In this document: positions 48,025-59,365 of the stretch, piece by piece | Numbering within the stretch: the stretch's first letter is position 1 | Layout: every line of letters begins with the position of its first letter | Source of the DNA: Sporobolomyces roseus | Taxonomy: Eukaryota > Basidiomycota > Microbotryomycetes > Sporidiobolales > Sporidiobolaceae | Assembly (NCBI GenBank): GCA_016617785.1 | Contig: JADILM010000006.1 | Location: forward strand, 992,001 to 1,056,000 | Direction: 5' to 3' | DNA: 64,000 nucleotides | Notes under the pieces: model-generated | Told to the model about the DNA's origin: nothing | Databases searched by the model: none | Seen by the model: the letters and a program-made list of their open reading frames with translations, nothing else | Program-made: the position numbers and the translations under genes

Positions 48025-48537
48025 ACTCCTTTCTGTGAGTCTGGAGATTCACCTTGAGATCCTCGAAGTTGGTGATGGGCGAATAAGTCGCGAGTTCTTG
48101 GAGAGAGGTCGAGAATTCCGTGATTGAAAGGAGTGGACGAGTGTGCGAGATAGCGCTGCACGTAGATGAGGTGATACACGATTAAGAGGATGAAGAGACT
48201 GTAGAGGCGAAGATGAAGAGAGAAGTCGAAGTCGCAAGGGAGAACGCGAAATTTGGGATCGAGTTTTAAGAGCCATCTACTCTTTCCATCTCGCACTTTC
48301 TGGCTATGATCGAGGTTGGGAGACTCGATTCAACGTAGCACTAGATAGTAGATCGCGAAATATGAAACGAGGATGAAAATTGCGAGAAGCCACGAAGAAT
48401 CCTCTTTCGCACGACGTCCCTCGTCGCCCTCTTCCGAAGCAGCTGTTCTCTCTCTGCCGCTATGAAGATGAAACTCGACAAATCACAAAGTACTGACAAG
48501 CGTTTCACTATTCAATCGTTCACTCCCTCGACGCCAA
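48025..48537. other. Gap between the SDR-GT47 start and the metallothionein stop
   Basis: About 510 bp holding the 5' UTR and promoter of the SDR-GT47 gene and the 3' UTR of the metallothionein (both minus strand). A Ser/Arg/Leu-rich open frame at 48049-48276 on the minus strand has no family motif and ends before the SDR-GT47 start. I read it as leader or promoter sequence. Confidence 0.35.
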
Positions 48538-49022
48538 TTAAGCGGAAACCTCCTTCTTGCTTCCATGAGCTCCGCAATTTGTGCACGAGCATGACTCGGC
48601 GTCGCATTGGCATGACTTGCCCTCCTTTGAGCAGGCGCACTCTCCTTGTTGCCTAAAAAAACAAGAGATGTGCGGATCATGGTCAGCAAATTTTGGTTGA
48701 AAATCGTGCGAAACCGTCGAACTGAGAAATTAGGGACTCACTCGCCATCCTTTGATTGACAAGGGCATTGAGCGTTCTTGTCAGCACCGTTGTTGCATTT
48801 CTTGCAAGCGCAGTTTCCGGGTTTGCACTGTCGACAAGGAGAGATTCGAGAGAGGGGAAGTGAGAGGGGGGACGAGTTCAGTTGCCAAACTCCAGAATCA
48901 GTCGCGATGGGAAGAGAGCTTACGGTGCAGTTTCCGACAGTGGAGCAAGAGCTACATTAAAGTGAACAGTTAGTTGGATGAATGATGAGTTTGGAGGAGC
49001 CGAAAACATACCAGGTAGTCAT
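48538..49022 (-). CDS. Cysteine-rich metallothionein
   Basis: A small metal-chelating protein, predicted to bind Cu(I), Zn or Cd. Splicing four exons in phase gives 79 residues with 16 Cys in CxC and CxxC patterns and no aromatic residue. Segments are MTTCSCSTVGNCTC, KPGNCACKKC, AQCPCQSKDGE, GECACSKEGKSCQCDAES, and CSCTNCGAHGSKKEVSA with TAA at 48538-48540. The first exon is only 11 nt (49012-49022). A GTGAGT donor about 70 bp upstream and the CTAG directly before the ATG suggest a 5' UTR intron ending right at the start codon. It is divergent from SCT1 across about 356 bp. The Cys spacing is clear, but I cannot assign a named metallothionein subfamily. Confidence 0.88.
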
Positions 49023-49378
49023 CTAGTCGAACAATGAGGGTGAGCTTGGGTAGGATAGGAGTATTGGAGACTACTCACTTTGTAGAGTGTATGAAGTGGT
49101 GGGTTGGAGAGAGACGATCATCTTCCTCCCACTCTCGGTTTTTGTTTAGCGACCTCGCAAATTCGCGCAGTCTCACATTTTCTTCGGACCTCTCAAACTC
49201 GCTCACTCCTTATCTGACTTTTCCAAGGAATTCAGAATCCCGCCGGACTGTAATGAGAGAATTCGAATCGTTGTCACCTGACGAAAAACGAACTTCGGAG
49301 TGAAAGGTGCAGAGAACACCGGTAGCTTCTCGCTTCAACACTATCAATCGCTAGTTCAGGTCGTGTACCTAGGAAGCG
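49023..49378. promoter_or_regulatory. Divergent promoter metallothionein / SCT1
   Basis: About 356 bp between divergent starts. It includes a TCGGTTTTTGTTTAGCG stretch and a C/T-rich block. I looked for GCTG-core copper-response (Ace1/Cuf1-type) sites and saw none. Confidence 0.4.
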
Positions 49379-52300
49379 ATGGATTCAGTTCCGCCAAACG
49401 ATCCAACGACAAGCAACGAAGACAAGGGAACTTTAAGGGAGAGTGGGTCTTCGGTTCCTCACTCTTACAGTCAAGCGGCATCAGTTCCACCTACCAAAGA
49501 CAGCACAGCGATCGTGCACCCTCCTCCACCAACTAGCGACTCACAGGAGGGTGAACACAAGTCGAATTTACCTCCTCTCGCTCCTCTCCAAACTTCAACT
49601 TCTCTAGACAATTCTCAACCTCCGATTACACCTAGAACTAGACAGCTACACTTCTCTGATAATCCACCTCTCACTCACTCTTACGACCCTACAGCTTCCA
49701 CTTCTCCTCAACCTCCTTCAGTCTCTTTCCCACCGACTCCCTCTCCTCGACTTCCTTCCGCTTCTTCCTCTCGCTCTACCGCACTAGGTCTCTACTCCCC
49801 ATCTACTCCATCTACACCACATAGAGAAATACCACCCCCATCTCTCCCTCAGACAGTACAAGACTTGAAAACTCTCCTCAAAAGTTTCCTAGTCGTCCTC
49901 CCATCTTCCCTCCGAAAACTCCGATTCCTGATACCTCAAGGCATCAGAGTAGTAGCGAGAACTCTCATTCATTCAGTAGCGATGGTCCTCCATGCTCGTC
50001 AAGCTCTAGCTTCAAACATTTTATACGATTTCGTTGCGGCACTTTGGAGAGGGGTTATCAACATTTTCTTCAGAGAGATCAGGAGTCGTGGGGCATGGAA
50101 GATTCCGAGAACTACTGAAGGGGCTACGATCTTTGTCGTCGGTCCTCATCATAATCAAGTGAGTTTCCCTCTTCGATTTTTTAGTCCGCAGCGAGAGACA
50201 AGGAAAACGTTGAGGACCGAGGAGCTGACTCTGTCGATCATTCGTGAATAGTTCCTGGATCCACTATTGTTGATGAGTGAGGTGAAGCGAGAGAGTGGTA
50301 GAAGGATCAGTTTCTTGACGGCTGCGAAAAGTATGGAAAGAGCTTTCGTCGGACTCGCTTCTCGTCTCATGCAAAGTAGTGAGTACTCGACTCTCCTAGT
50401 GACAAGTTGCAGTATATTGAAGGTACTCTGCTCTACAGTCCCTGTCGCGCGTGCACAAGATTCGGCTTACAACGGAGTCGGAACGATCACTCTCTCACCC
50501 TCAGATTCGACTATCATTATCGGTACCAACACTACTTTCCGCAAAGACTTTGATCATCCAAGATGGCAGATCATGCTCCCTAGAACGCTCAATAGTGCAT
50601 CAGTGGAAGTGGTGGAAGTTATCAGCGATACTGAGTTGAGGATCAAGAAAGACTTCCCGAAGAAAGCTGTCGAATCATTGAAAGGGAAACCTGAAGGAAC
50701 TGCTTACAAGGTACGTCGTCGTCTCGAAAAAACTCTCGAAAACCGTGGAACTCACATAGGATCAATGTTGCAGGTGCTCCCTCACGTCGATCAAACGAAA
50801 ATGTACTCCTCAGTCTACAAAGCTCTCACTCAAGGTGGAAGTATCGGAATCTTCCCCGAAGGAGGGTCTCACGACCGAACCGATCTCCTCCCCCTCAAAG
50901 CAGGAGTTTCCATCATGGCCCTCGGTGCAGTTTCAGCTCATCCTGATCTTCGACTTCAAATCGTTCCCGTCGGTTTGTCCTACTTCCACGCCCACAAGTT
51001 CCGCTCGAGAGCTGTTGTCGAGTTTGGTACTCCGTTTGAGATCCCGAAGGAGATGGTCAGCGAGTTTGAGAAAGGTGGAGAGGAGAAGAGGAAAGCGATT
51101 GGAGAATTGATGGATATCATTGTTGATGGATTGAAAGGTGTAACGGTCAGAGCTCCAGATTACGATACTCTCATGGTGCGCTTCTCCTTTTCCTTTATAC
51201 ACTTTGACTTGAACTGACCCGGTTTCGAACTTGTCGATTTAGCTCATTCAAGCCGCTCGACGACTCTACCGTCCTCCTGGTCAGCATCTTACGCTCGGTC
51301 AAATTGTCGAACTCAACAAGCGATTCATTGTCGGTTACGAAGTGTACAAGGATGAACCTAGAGTCAAGGATCTTGGACGAAAAGTGAAAGAATACAATAC
51401 TCTCTTGCGCTACATGGGATTGAAGGATCATCAGGTACGTTCCGAGTTTCCGACTCGATCCTATCCTCATCTCACTGAATCGCGAAGCTATCCTCAGATT
51501 GAACGTGTTGGACGACCGAGATGGCGCAGTTTCTTCTTGATGTTGTATCGATTGGGATTGCTCGGAGCATGGGGAACTCTCGCTCTTCCTGGTGTCGTCC
51601 TCAACGCTCCAATCTTCATCGCTGCCAAGATCATCAGTCACAAGAAGGCAAAGGAAGCACTCGCAGGATCGAGTGTCAAGATCAAGGGAAACGACGTTCT
51701 CGCAACTTGGAAAGTCCTCGTCGCTCTCGGTGGTGCTCCCGCTCTCTACACCGTCTATGCTATCAACGCAGTCGTACTCGCACACAAGCTTGGTCTCGAC
51801 TTCAAATACAAACTTTGGGCTCCTTTCGCTACTTTCGCTGGATTACCTCTCATCGGAGTCGCCGCTCTCAAATTCGGTGAAGTTGGAATGGATGTCTACA
51901 AGTACGTAACTCAAGCTCGTATATCTCTTCCACTAGCTTACTAACCCCGTTCTCTGCAGATCTCTTCGTCCCCTCTTCCTTTCGCTCGTCCCTGGCAAAG
52001 AACCTCAACTCCAGAAACTTCGTGTTCTCCGCGAATCTTTACAAGGCGAACTCAACGAACTCGTCGAAGAACTCGCTCCCGCCATCTTCGAAGACTTCCA
52101 AAAGCAACGTATTGTCGCTCCCTCTGCTCGTCCCGCTCCTCCTTCGAGAGCTGCAGTCGAACCTACCGATAAACGATCTTCCTACGGTCCAGCTGGTCAA
52201 GGAACGTTCCTCACTCACCCTCTCGGATGGTTGGACGAATACTTGTTCGGTTGGAGTCAGAGTATGGCTCCTCCAAGAGAGAAATCGGCGGTTAGTGATG

Positions 52301-52648
52301 CGGATGCTTTAACGGATGGTCAAACCGCGAGTGGGTATGTCAGTGGATACACGACTGAAGAAGCTCCTGATTACGATGAGGTGGGTTTCAACTCTTTACC
52401 CAGACTCTTAAGCAGAAATTGACGAATCTCTTGACCAGGTCATTCACATTCTCAATCGTGAACAAGGAGTCATGGACTCTCCTGCTCCTCCCGCCGCTCC
52501 TCAACTATACCGTCGCAACTCTCGAAACCGTTCTCGTTCTCAACTCGACCTCACCGCACTCGACCCTACGAAATCTTCGACTTCGACCGCCCTCGAGGGA
52601 GGATCAGCAGCGAATCGTCGAACTGGTGCCGTCCCTAGAGACGATTAA
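49379..52648 (+). CDS. SCT1: Glycerol-3-phosphate / dihydroxyacetone-phosphate O-acyltransferase (Sct1/Gpt2)
   Basis: First acylation step of glycerolipid synthesis in the ER. The N-terminal about 160 residues are Pro/Ser-rich and disordered. A membrane-associated segment leads to the acyltransferase core: IFVVGPHHNQFLDPLLLM (HX4D catalytic block), SFLTAAKSMERAFVG, SIPVARAQD, and the phosphate-binding SIGIFPEGGSHDRTDLLPLK followed by LRLQIVPVGLSYFHAHKFRS. The typical Sct1/Gpt2 insertion lies between blocks. Two or three hydrophobic helices follow (ALPGVVLNAPIFIAAKIISH, ALYTVYAINAVVLAHKLG, TFAGLPLIGVAALKFG). The C-terminus is Ser/Arg-rich, ends TGAVPRDD, and may be phosphoregulated. TAA at 52646-52648. 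Confidence 0.92.
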
Positions 52649-53318
52649 TCTCTTTACGCTTTTGCCTCTTCATAGACATATCGATCACAAGCGATCAAGC
52701 CAAGATCAAACAAATTTCAATAGGGAATTCCGTGCGTTGTTTCCGGTCTTTCAGGGGGTGTTTCTCGTCTCTCTCTCTCTCTCTCTCGATGTCTCCGTTG
52801 GAAGTCTCTCTCCTATCTCCTCTTGTCGTCTGTTCATTGTAGATCCCGTTTACCCTCCTTCTTAGCAGCAGTACAGTAATACAAACTTTAGTTCAATTAG
52901 AAATTCCTTGCGATCGTTGGCAGTTTGCGAGAGGAAACATCGTACGCTGGCCTTCGGTGCACCCGGCCCGTTCAGTTCGTCGTCGACGTAGAGCTACGAA
53001 GAGGAGCAGAGCTCCGTCGAGATTGTTCCGAAGGAGAAGGACTTGAATTGTCAGCGAGGATTCGCAAGACCTTCGAATTCGGAGTTCGGCGAGACAAACA
53101 CTTCCTTCTTCTCTCCCTCCCACTCCTCAATCGACTCGGAAAGCGGCACTCGATTGCACCTGTACTACTTCGGCAAACAACGACCCAGTCAGTTCGAAAC
53201 TAGCTTGAACCCGCCTCTCTCTCTCTCTCTCTTTTCTGTCCCTTTCCCTTTCCCTTACCTCATCAACAACAAGTCAAAACTTTTCACCTCCCTCCCTCCC
53301 TCCCTCCTCTTATCGACT
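52649..53318. other. Intergenic region between SCT1 and DNF1
   Basis: About 670 bp with no recognised gene. It contains CT dinucleotide runs (about 52767-52788 and 53216-53232), two CCCTTT-type repeats and a CTCCCTCCC run just before the DNF1 start. These look like the SCT1 3' UTR followed by a pyrimidine-rich promoter or leader. Confidence 0.4.
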
Positions 53319-56300
53319 ATGCCGGCGACCCCGATCCCACGTCGGGGTCCTCAGAACGCCTTTACTCGTCGACTGGCCAAGATCGGAAATTGGGAACTCA
53401 CTTCGCTCTTCTCTCGACCTTACACAAACCCAAATCCTCGCAAAGTCTTAGTCAACTGTCACGTACCACCGGAAGCTTACACAACTGCACCAAAGCTTCC
53501 ATTATGGTCAAAACAAGTCAAGGGGGAAGATGGAAAGGTTAGAAAAGTCAAGCAAGGTTTAGGGACTAAGGAAGTACCTGCTCCAGGTTGGACCTTTCAA
53601 ACGAATCAAGTCCTCACTTCAAAGTACAATATCGTTACTTTCTTACCGAGGAATTTGCTCGAGCAATTCAGAAGGGTCGCAAACATCTTCTTCTTGGGTG
53701 AGTTCACTTCTCCCGATGCCGAATCAGACGGGCTCTTAAAATGGAACGGCGCTGGGTGTGTGAGGGCAAGGATTCAATACACGTTGACGAGGATCACTCA
53801 GGTTGATTGGGTGGAAAACCAAGTCGCGATCGCCAGCCTCCACTTGCTCGAGTTTCGTTATTGACCCAAACCTCCGCTTCTTTCGCAAAACAGTTCTCGT
53901 CATTCTACAATTCTTTCCTCGATTCACTACCGTCAATCCTGGTCTCTCTGCATTACCTTTGATCGCCGTTCTCTTCATTACCGCACTCAAAGATGGATAC
54001 GAAGATCTGAAACGACACCAAAGTGACAGAGCTATCAACAACATCAAGGTGAGTATTTCTGTCGCAACTGCTCGATCTTTCTCCGCTCATCTCTGTCGTA
54101 ATCTCAGGTCCTCGCTCTTCGTGGTTCCTTCAACAATCCGAACGCAACCCTCCAGAAATCGAAATCGTTCGGTCTTCCCGCCTCAGTCCGCAACTTCTTC
54201 CTTCGTCGATCTCTCGTTCGGGAAGCAGAAGATGCTGAAGAAGAGCGAGAACATAGGGACAAAAAGGGATTCTGGGGAAGTAAAGTTTTGAGGAAACCAA
54301 CACTTGGAAGGAGGAAGAAGCAGAAGTCGTTCGATGACGACAAGCACTCAGCTGGAGGAGAAGAGACGGATGGACTTGAACATGGAGATGTCGAAGCAGT
54401 GAGAACCGCGCCAGGTGGAGGAACTTTACAAGGTGGTCGAGATCGAGCGAAGAGTTCAGCGACGACTGGCAGTGGGATGGGAAATGCACGACCTCGCGCC
54501 AACACTGCTGGAACCTACGAAGCCGATCTCCCAGCTCGTCACTTGAGACAACAAGGCGATTACTACGCCGACGACGTCGACGAGAACCGAGAAGGACCGA
54601 TCGATACTCCAGGACACCCGAATGCCGAACAACAACCTGGAGCAACTATTCACATGCCTCGCCCCCATCTCCCTCATGGACACCATCACTACGATCGACC
54701 GACTTGGGCAAAGGAAACTTGGGAAGATTTGAAAGTTGGAGATTTCGTTCGACTTCACGCAGACGAGAGTGTTCCTGCAGGTGCGTCTCGCTAGCTTTCT
54801 CTCACTTTTTATCGTGCGCGCCTGATCATGTCGTGACAATTTAGATCTCATCGTTTGCGCCACTTCGGAGGAGGAGAACGTTTGCTTCGTCGAAACCAAG
54901 AATCTCGATGGAGAAACCAATCTCAAATCTCGTTCCGCCGTTCCCGAACTCACTCATCTTCGCACTTCTTCCGCCATTGCCAACGAAGCCAAGTTCATCA
55001 TCCGAGCTGAAGCACCCGACGTCAACATGTTCACTTACAACGCTGCTGTCGAGATTCAAGACGGTCGAATGGGCAAAGACGGAAATCCTCTCAAGTGTCC
55101 TGTCAACCTCAATACTATGCTCCTCCGAGGAACGGTCGTACGAAACACGGAATGGGTCATCGGAGTTGTCTGCATGACGGGAAGAGATACGAAGATCGTT
55201 TTGAATTCGGGTGGAACTCCTAGTAAACGAAGTAAAGTTGAGCGTTTGATGAACCCCATGGTGTACGTCTCCACCCCTCCTTTTCCCTCATCTACCTGTA
55301 CTGATCAGATGGATTGACTGCAGCTTCCTCAATCTCTTCCTTCTCGCTCTCATGACCGTCATGTGCGCTGTCGTCGATCACTTCCTCGAAGTTCAATACT
55401 ACCGAGAAGGTGGATACTGGATGTACGGTGCCGACACTTCGAGTGACAACCCGAACATCAACGGTATCATTACCTGGGCGAACGCTTTGATCGCTTTCCA
55501 GGTTAGTCTGTTCTCTCGATGGTTCTCCCTCCTTCCTCCCGCTTACCTTTCCTTCGCTTTTCGTAGAATATCGTCCCTATCTCGCTCTACATCTCGATCG
55601 AATTCACACGTCTGGTTCAAGCTGCCTACATCTGGGGAGACGACGACATGAAAGGAAACGGACGAAGAACGACAGCTCGCAGTTGGAATCTTTCAGACGA
55701 TCTAGGTCAAATCGAATACATCTTCTCCGACAAAACCGGTACCCTCACACAGAACGCTATGATCTTCCGACAATGTTCAGTCGCTGGCAAAGTTTACGTC
55801 GGCGACGAGCAGATTCCCGATACGACCGTCGTTCCCGACAAACCTACTTCCTCGGCCGCTTCTTCAGACGATGCAGTCACTCGAGTACACTCTGACAGCA
55901 ACGACGGAACGGATGAGAAAGTCAAGACGAAGTTGGCAGATCAAGTCCTCGCTCCTTTCCACGATCAAGAAATCGAAAACGATCTCGCCAAAAAGGATTC
56001 ACTTCACGCCAAGAACCTTTACAACTTCTTCTCGAATCTCGGTCTCTGTCACACCGTTCTCACCTCGGAGGAGGACGGTCTCATCTCGTACAAGGCTCAA
56101 TCTCCCGACGAAGCTGCTCTCGTTCAGGCCGCTGCCGATGTCGGATTCGTCTTCCTCGGTCGCGACAAGGATATCCTCCGCATTCAGACTCCTCACGATC
56201 CCGACGTCGTCGAGTATCAGCTCCTCAACGTTCTCGAATTCACTTCAGCCCGTAAACGAATGAGTGTCATTATTCGCAAGGTCTCGGAAGGAGAAGGTTC

Positions 56301-59115
56301 CGGCAAGCTCTTCTTGCTCGCAAAAGGTGCAGACAACATCATCTTTGAACGTCTCGCTCCCGGAAACGAAGAACTCAAGCAAGTTACGGACAAGCATCTC
56401 GAAGATTTCGCCAACGAAGGTTCGTTCTCTCTTGCCCTCTCGTCATTATCCTTCACAAATCGTACTTGACGTCGAAATATTACTCACAGGTCTTCGAACT
56501 CTTTGTCTCGCTTACAAGCCCCTCGACGAAGAAGTTTATGAAGCTTGGGAACGAGATTTCCACGAGGCTACTACGCTCATTCAGAACCGAGACGAAGAGA
56601 TGGAGGCTGTCTCCGATCGACTCGAACGAGACTTGATCCTTCTCGGAGCGACGGCTATCGAGGATCGTCTTCAAGATGGTGTTCCAGAAGCGATTGCTGA
56701 TCTCAAACGAGCTGGTATCAAGGTATGTTTCTACTTCGCGATTCCCCCCAAAGACGCTCAACTTACCCGTATTGCGAACAGATCTGGGTCGCTACCGGTG
56801 ACAAGCTCGAAACCGCTATCGCTATCGGCAAGACTTGCAACCTCCTCTCTCGCGACATGAATCTCATCATCATCAAAGGTGGAGAATACGGACAACACAA
56901 TTCGGCTTACGATCAGATCAGAGGCGCTCTCGAAAAGTTCTTCGACGCCGAAGGTCTCGCTGAACAACTTGAACATCAACCTCCCGGTGCCGAACCTCGG
57001 CCTTCGATGTCTCGCCGTTCTGGCAGTCTACATCGCACGAACAGTCTTCGACGAACCGCAACTGGTGCCTCTGGAGTCTCTGACATTGTCGGAGATGATA
57101 ACGGACAACGACCTGGAGGTTACGGACTCGTTATCGATGGATCCTCCCTTCGTCACGCTTTCGGTGAACTTTACACCAAAGATCTCCTCCTCGAACTCGC
57201 AACTCGCTGCAAAGCTGTCGTCTGCTGCCGTACCTCGCCTCTTCAAAAAGCTCTCATCGTTCGTCTCGTCAAGGATGGTCTCGGTTCGATGTGTCTCGCG
57301 ATCGGAGATGGAGCGAACGACGTCTCGATGATTCAAGCAGCCGATATCGGAGTAGGAGTAGCCGGAGAAGAAGGACTTCAAGCCGTCAATTCCTCGGATT
57401 ACGCGATGGGTCAATTCCGCTTCCTCAAGCGTCTGCTCCTCGTTCACGGCCACTGGTCCTACTTCCGCAACTCGAACATGATCGTCAATTTCTTCTACAA
57501 GGAGATCATCGGTATCGGAGTTCTCTTCTGGTTCCAATTCTACTGCGCCTACTCTGCTACTACCGTTTACGAATATACCTACTTGCTCTTCTGGAACGTT
57601 TTCTGGACACTCGGCAAGCCTCTCGCTCTCTCTCGTATCACTCAATCAGTCTACTGAATACTGACCATGCATTCCTCATTCAGTTCCTGTCATCTTTATC
57701 GGAATCTTCGATCGAGACGTCGGCGAGCGCGCTCTCATGGCTGTACCCGAGCTGTACGAGAGAGGTAGGAAGGGTAAACTATTCGGATTGGTCAGGTTCT
57801 CAATCTACATGCTCGACGGTATCTACCAAGTGAGAACACTTTCATTCTCGCTCTCTCGAAATAACCAGCTCTGACAATTCTTTTAACCTGATAGTCTGTC
57901 GTTATCTACTTCTTCCTGTTGTACTCTTACGATACGACAACTGCTCGATCCGATGGATACGACATCAACATGTACGAGTTCTCTGTGAGTTATCATGTCT
58001 CTTCACTTCTCTTAGTTTAGTCCGCTGATTCAACTTCCTCTTTCCAGACCGTGATGGCCGTCTCAGCTGTTTTGACTGCCAACTTGTACAATGGTCTCAA
58101 CACTCGCGTAAGACCTGTCTTCTCTATGCGGGAATGTCGGGAACAAAAGCTGACTTTGATTCGTTTCGACAGGCTTGGAATTGGTTCGTACTCGGAGGTG
58201 TCTTGATCGGAATGGTACTCGTAGTTGGCTACACCGCCGTCTACTCCGCTTTCCCTCCTTCCCTTATCTGGACCTACGTCTGGGGAAACAACACCTACCT
58301 TTGGCAATCGGTTTATTGGTGGCTCGGTCTCGCCCTCACTATCATTCTTTCCCTCGCCCCTCGCTACATCTACATGTTCCTCCGAGACAACTACTTCCCT
58401 ACCGACGTCGACATCTGCCGAGCTATCGATACTCGCGATCCGAACCACGACTGGCTCAACGACCCTTACATGCCAAAGACTGAACTCCCCGCGAAATTCG
58501 AACGAGTCGATTCGGCATCCGCTGGAGATGCTGTACCCATCCTTCCTCCTAGTCGACCGTCGTATCAACAACGTGACTCGTTCCAACTCGGGCGCGTTCA
58601 GACTCACCAATCACAAACTTACGACATGGCGACTGGAGCGGTTCGATCTGGAACGCACGCTGGTTTCCAATATGACGAGGGAGTACCATTGGACGTCTCG
58701 AGGTATACCTCGAGAGGCTCTCAAGCGAGTGGAGCGGCGAACGATCGAAGGAAGAGGAGTGGAAGTCTGCGAGTGGGTAAAGTCGAAGTCCCTATTCGTA
58801 AGTCTGGATCTCGATGTCTGTCTTTCACTGCTCGATTGTTACTGACTCATCTGTAACTTTTCGATAGCTTTCTTGGGGGGTAGTCCGAGCGGGTCAAGAA
58901 CGAGATCGGGATCTTTATCGGGTTCTCTATCAACGAAACTCTTCCGAGCGAATCGCAAGAGCATGATCAACGAGGAGTCCCCTTCGAAAGCTTCTCCACT
59001 TCGAGAAACAGAGACTTCGGAGCGAGTCGACGAGGAGGTCCTCGAGAAGGAACAGGAACAGCATCAACAGGAACTACACGGAGTACACCCACCTTCTTCG
59101 GATCCTTTCCGATGA
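53319..59115 (+). CDS. DNF1: P4-type ATPase phospholipid flippase, Dnf1/Dnf2 type
   Basis: Moves phospholipids from the outer to the cytosolic leaflet at the plasma membrane and endosomes. The protein (over 1,500 aa) starts [18 protein letters not shown]. It shows [20 protein letters not shown] and [20 protein letters not shown] (TM1-TM2), [20 protein letters not shown] and [14 protein letters not shown] (A domain), [10 protein letters not shown] (the phosphorylated Asp), [10 protein letters not shown] and [11 protein letters not shown] (N domain), [21 protein letters not shown] (P domain) and C-terminal membrane helices ending [18 protein letters not shown], followed by a Ser/Arg-rich tail with TGA at 59113-59115. 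A low-complexity insert of about 150 residues ([12 protein letters not shown] near its end) sits between TM2 and the A domain. One intron (57614-57683) has a GC donor. An Lem3/CDC50 partner would be encoded elsewhere. Confidence 0.93.
57614..57683 (+). other. DNF1: GC-AG intron in DNF1
   Basis: The donor is GCAAGC and the acceptor CATTCAG. Splicing joins FWNVFWTL to [12 protein letters not shown] across G-TT (Val), restoring a conserved membrane segment. Without splicing the frame stops shortly after. A CTGAC branch site lies at 57661-57665. Confidence 0.85.
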
Positions 59116-59365
59116 TTTAATGAATCTCGTTTGCACATACTCAACCCATAACCTACTTTATTTCCCATCCCTCTCTAATCGTTTCACATTCTCATCTGTT
59201 TAAATCCCCCCCTCGTCGTTTTCGCTCATCTGCACACTGTTTTCGTTTCTCTCGACTTTGAATTTCCTTAGATGAATTTCGTTCCCTTTCACAACAACCC
59301 TGTCATACTAGCGAAGTAGGCTTGATTTCTACACAATGTCTCTAGGTCCATGCGAGAGTGTTCAT
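59116..59365. other. Convergent 3' region DNF1 / Zn2Cys6 factor
   Basis: 250 bp between convergent stops. It is T/C-rich with TTTATTT and TTTCCC runs, consistent with two 3' UTRs. No gene was seen. Confidence 0.4.
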
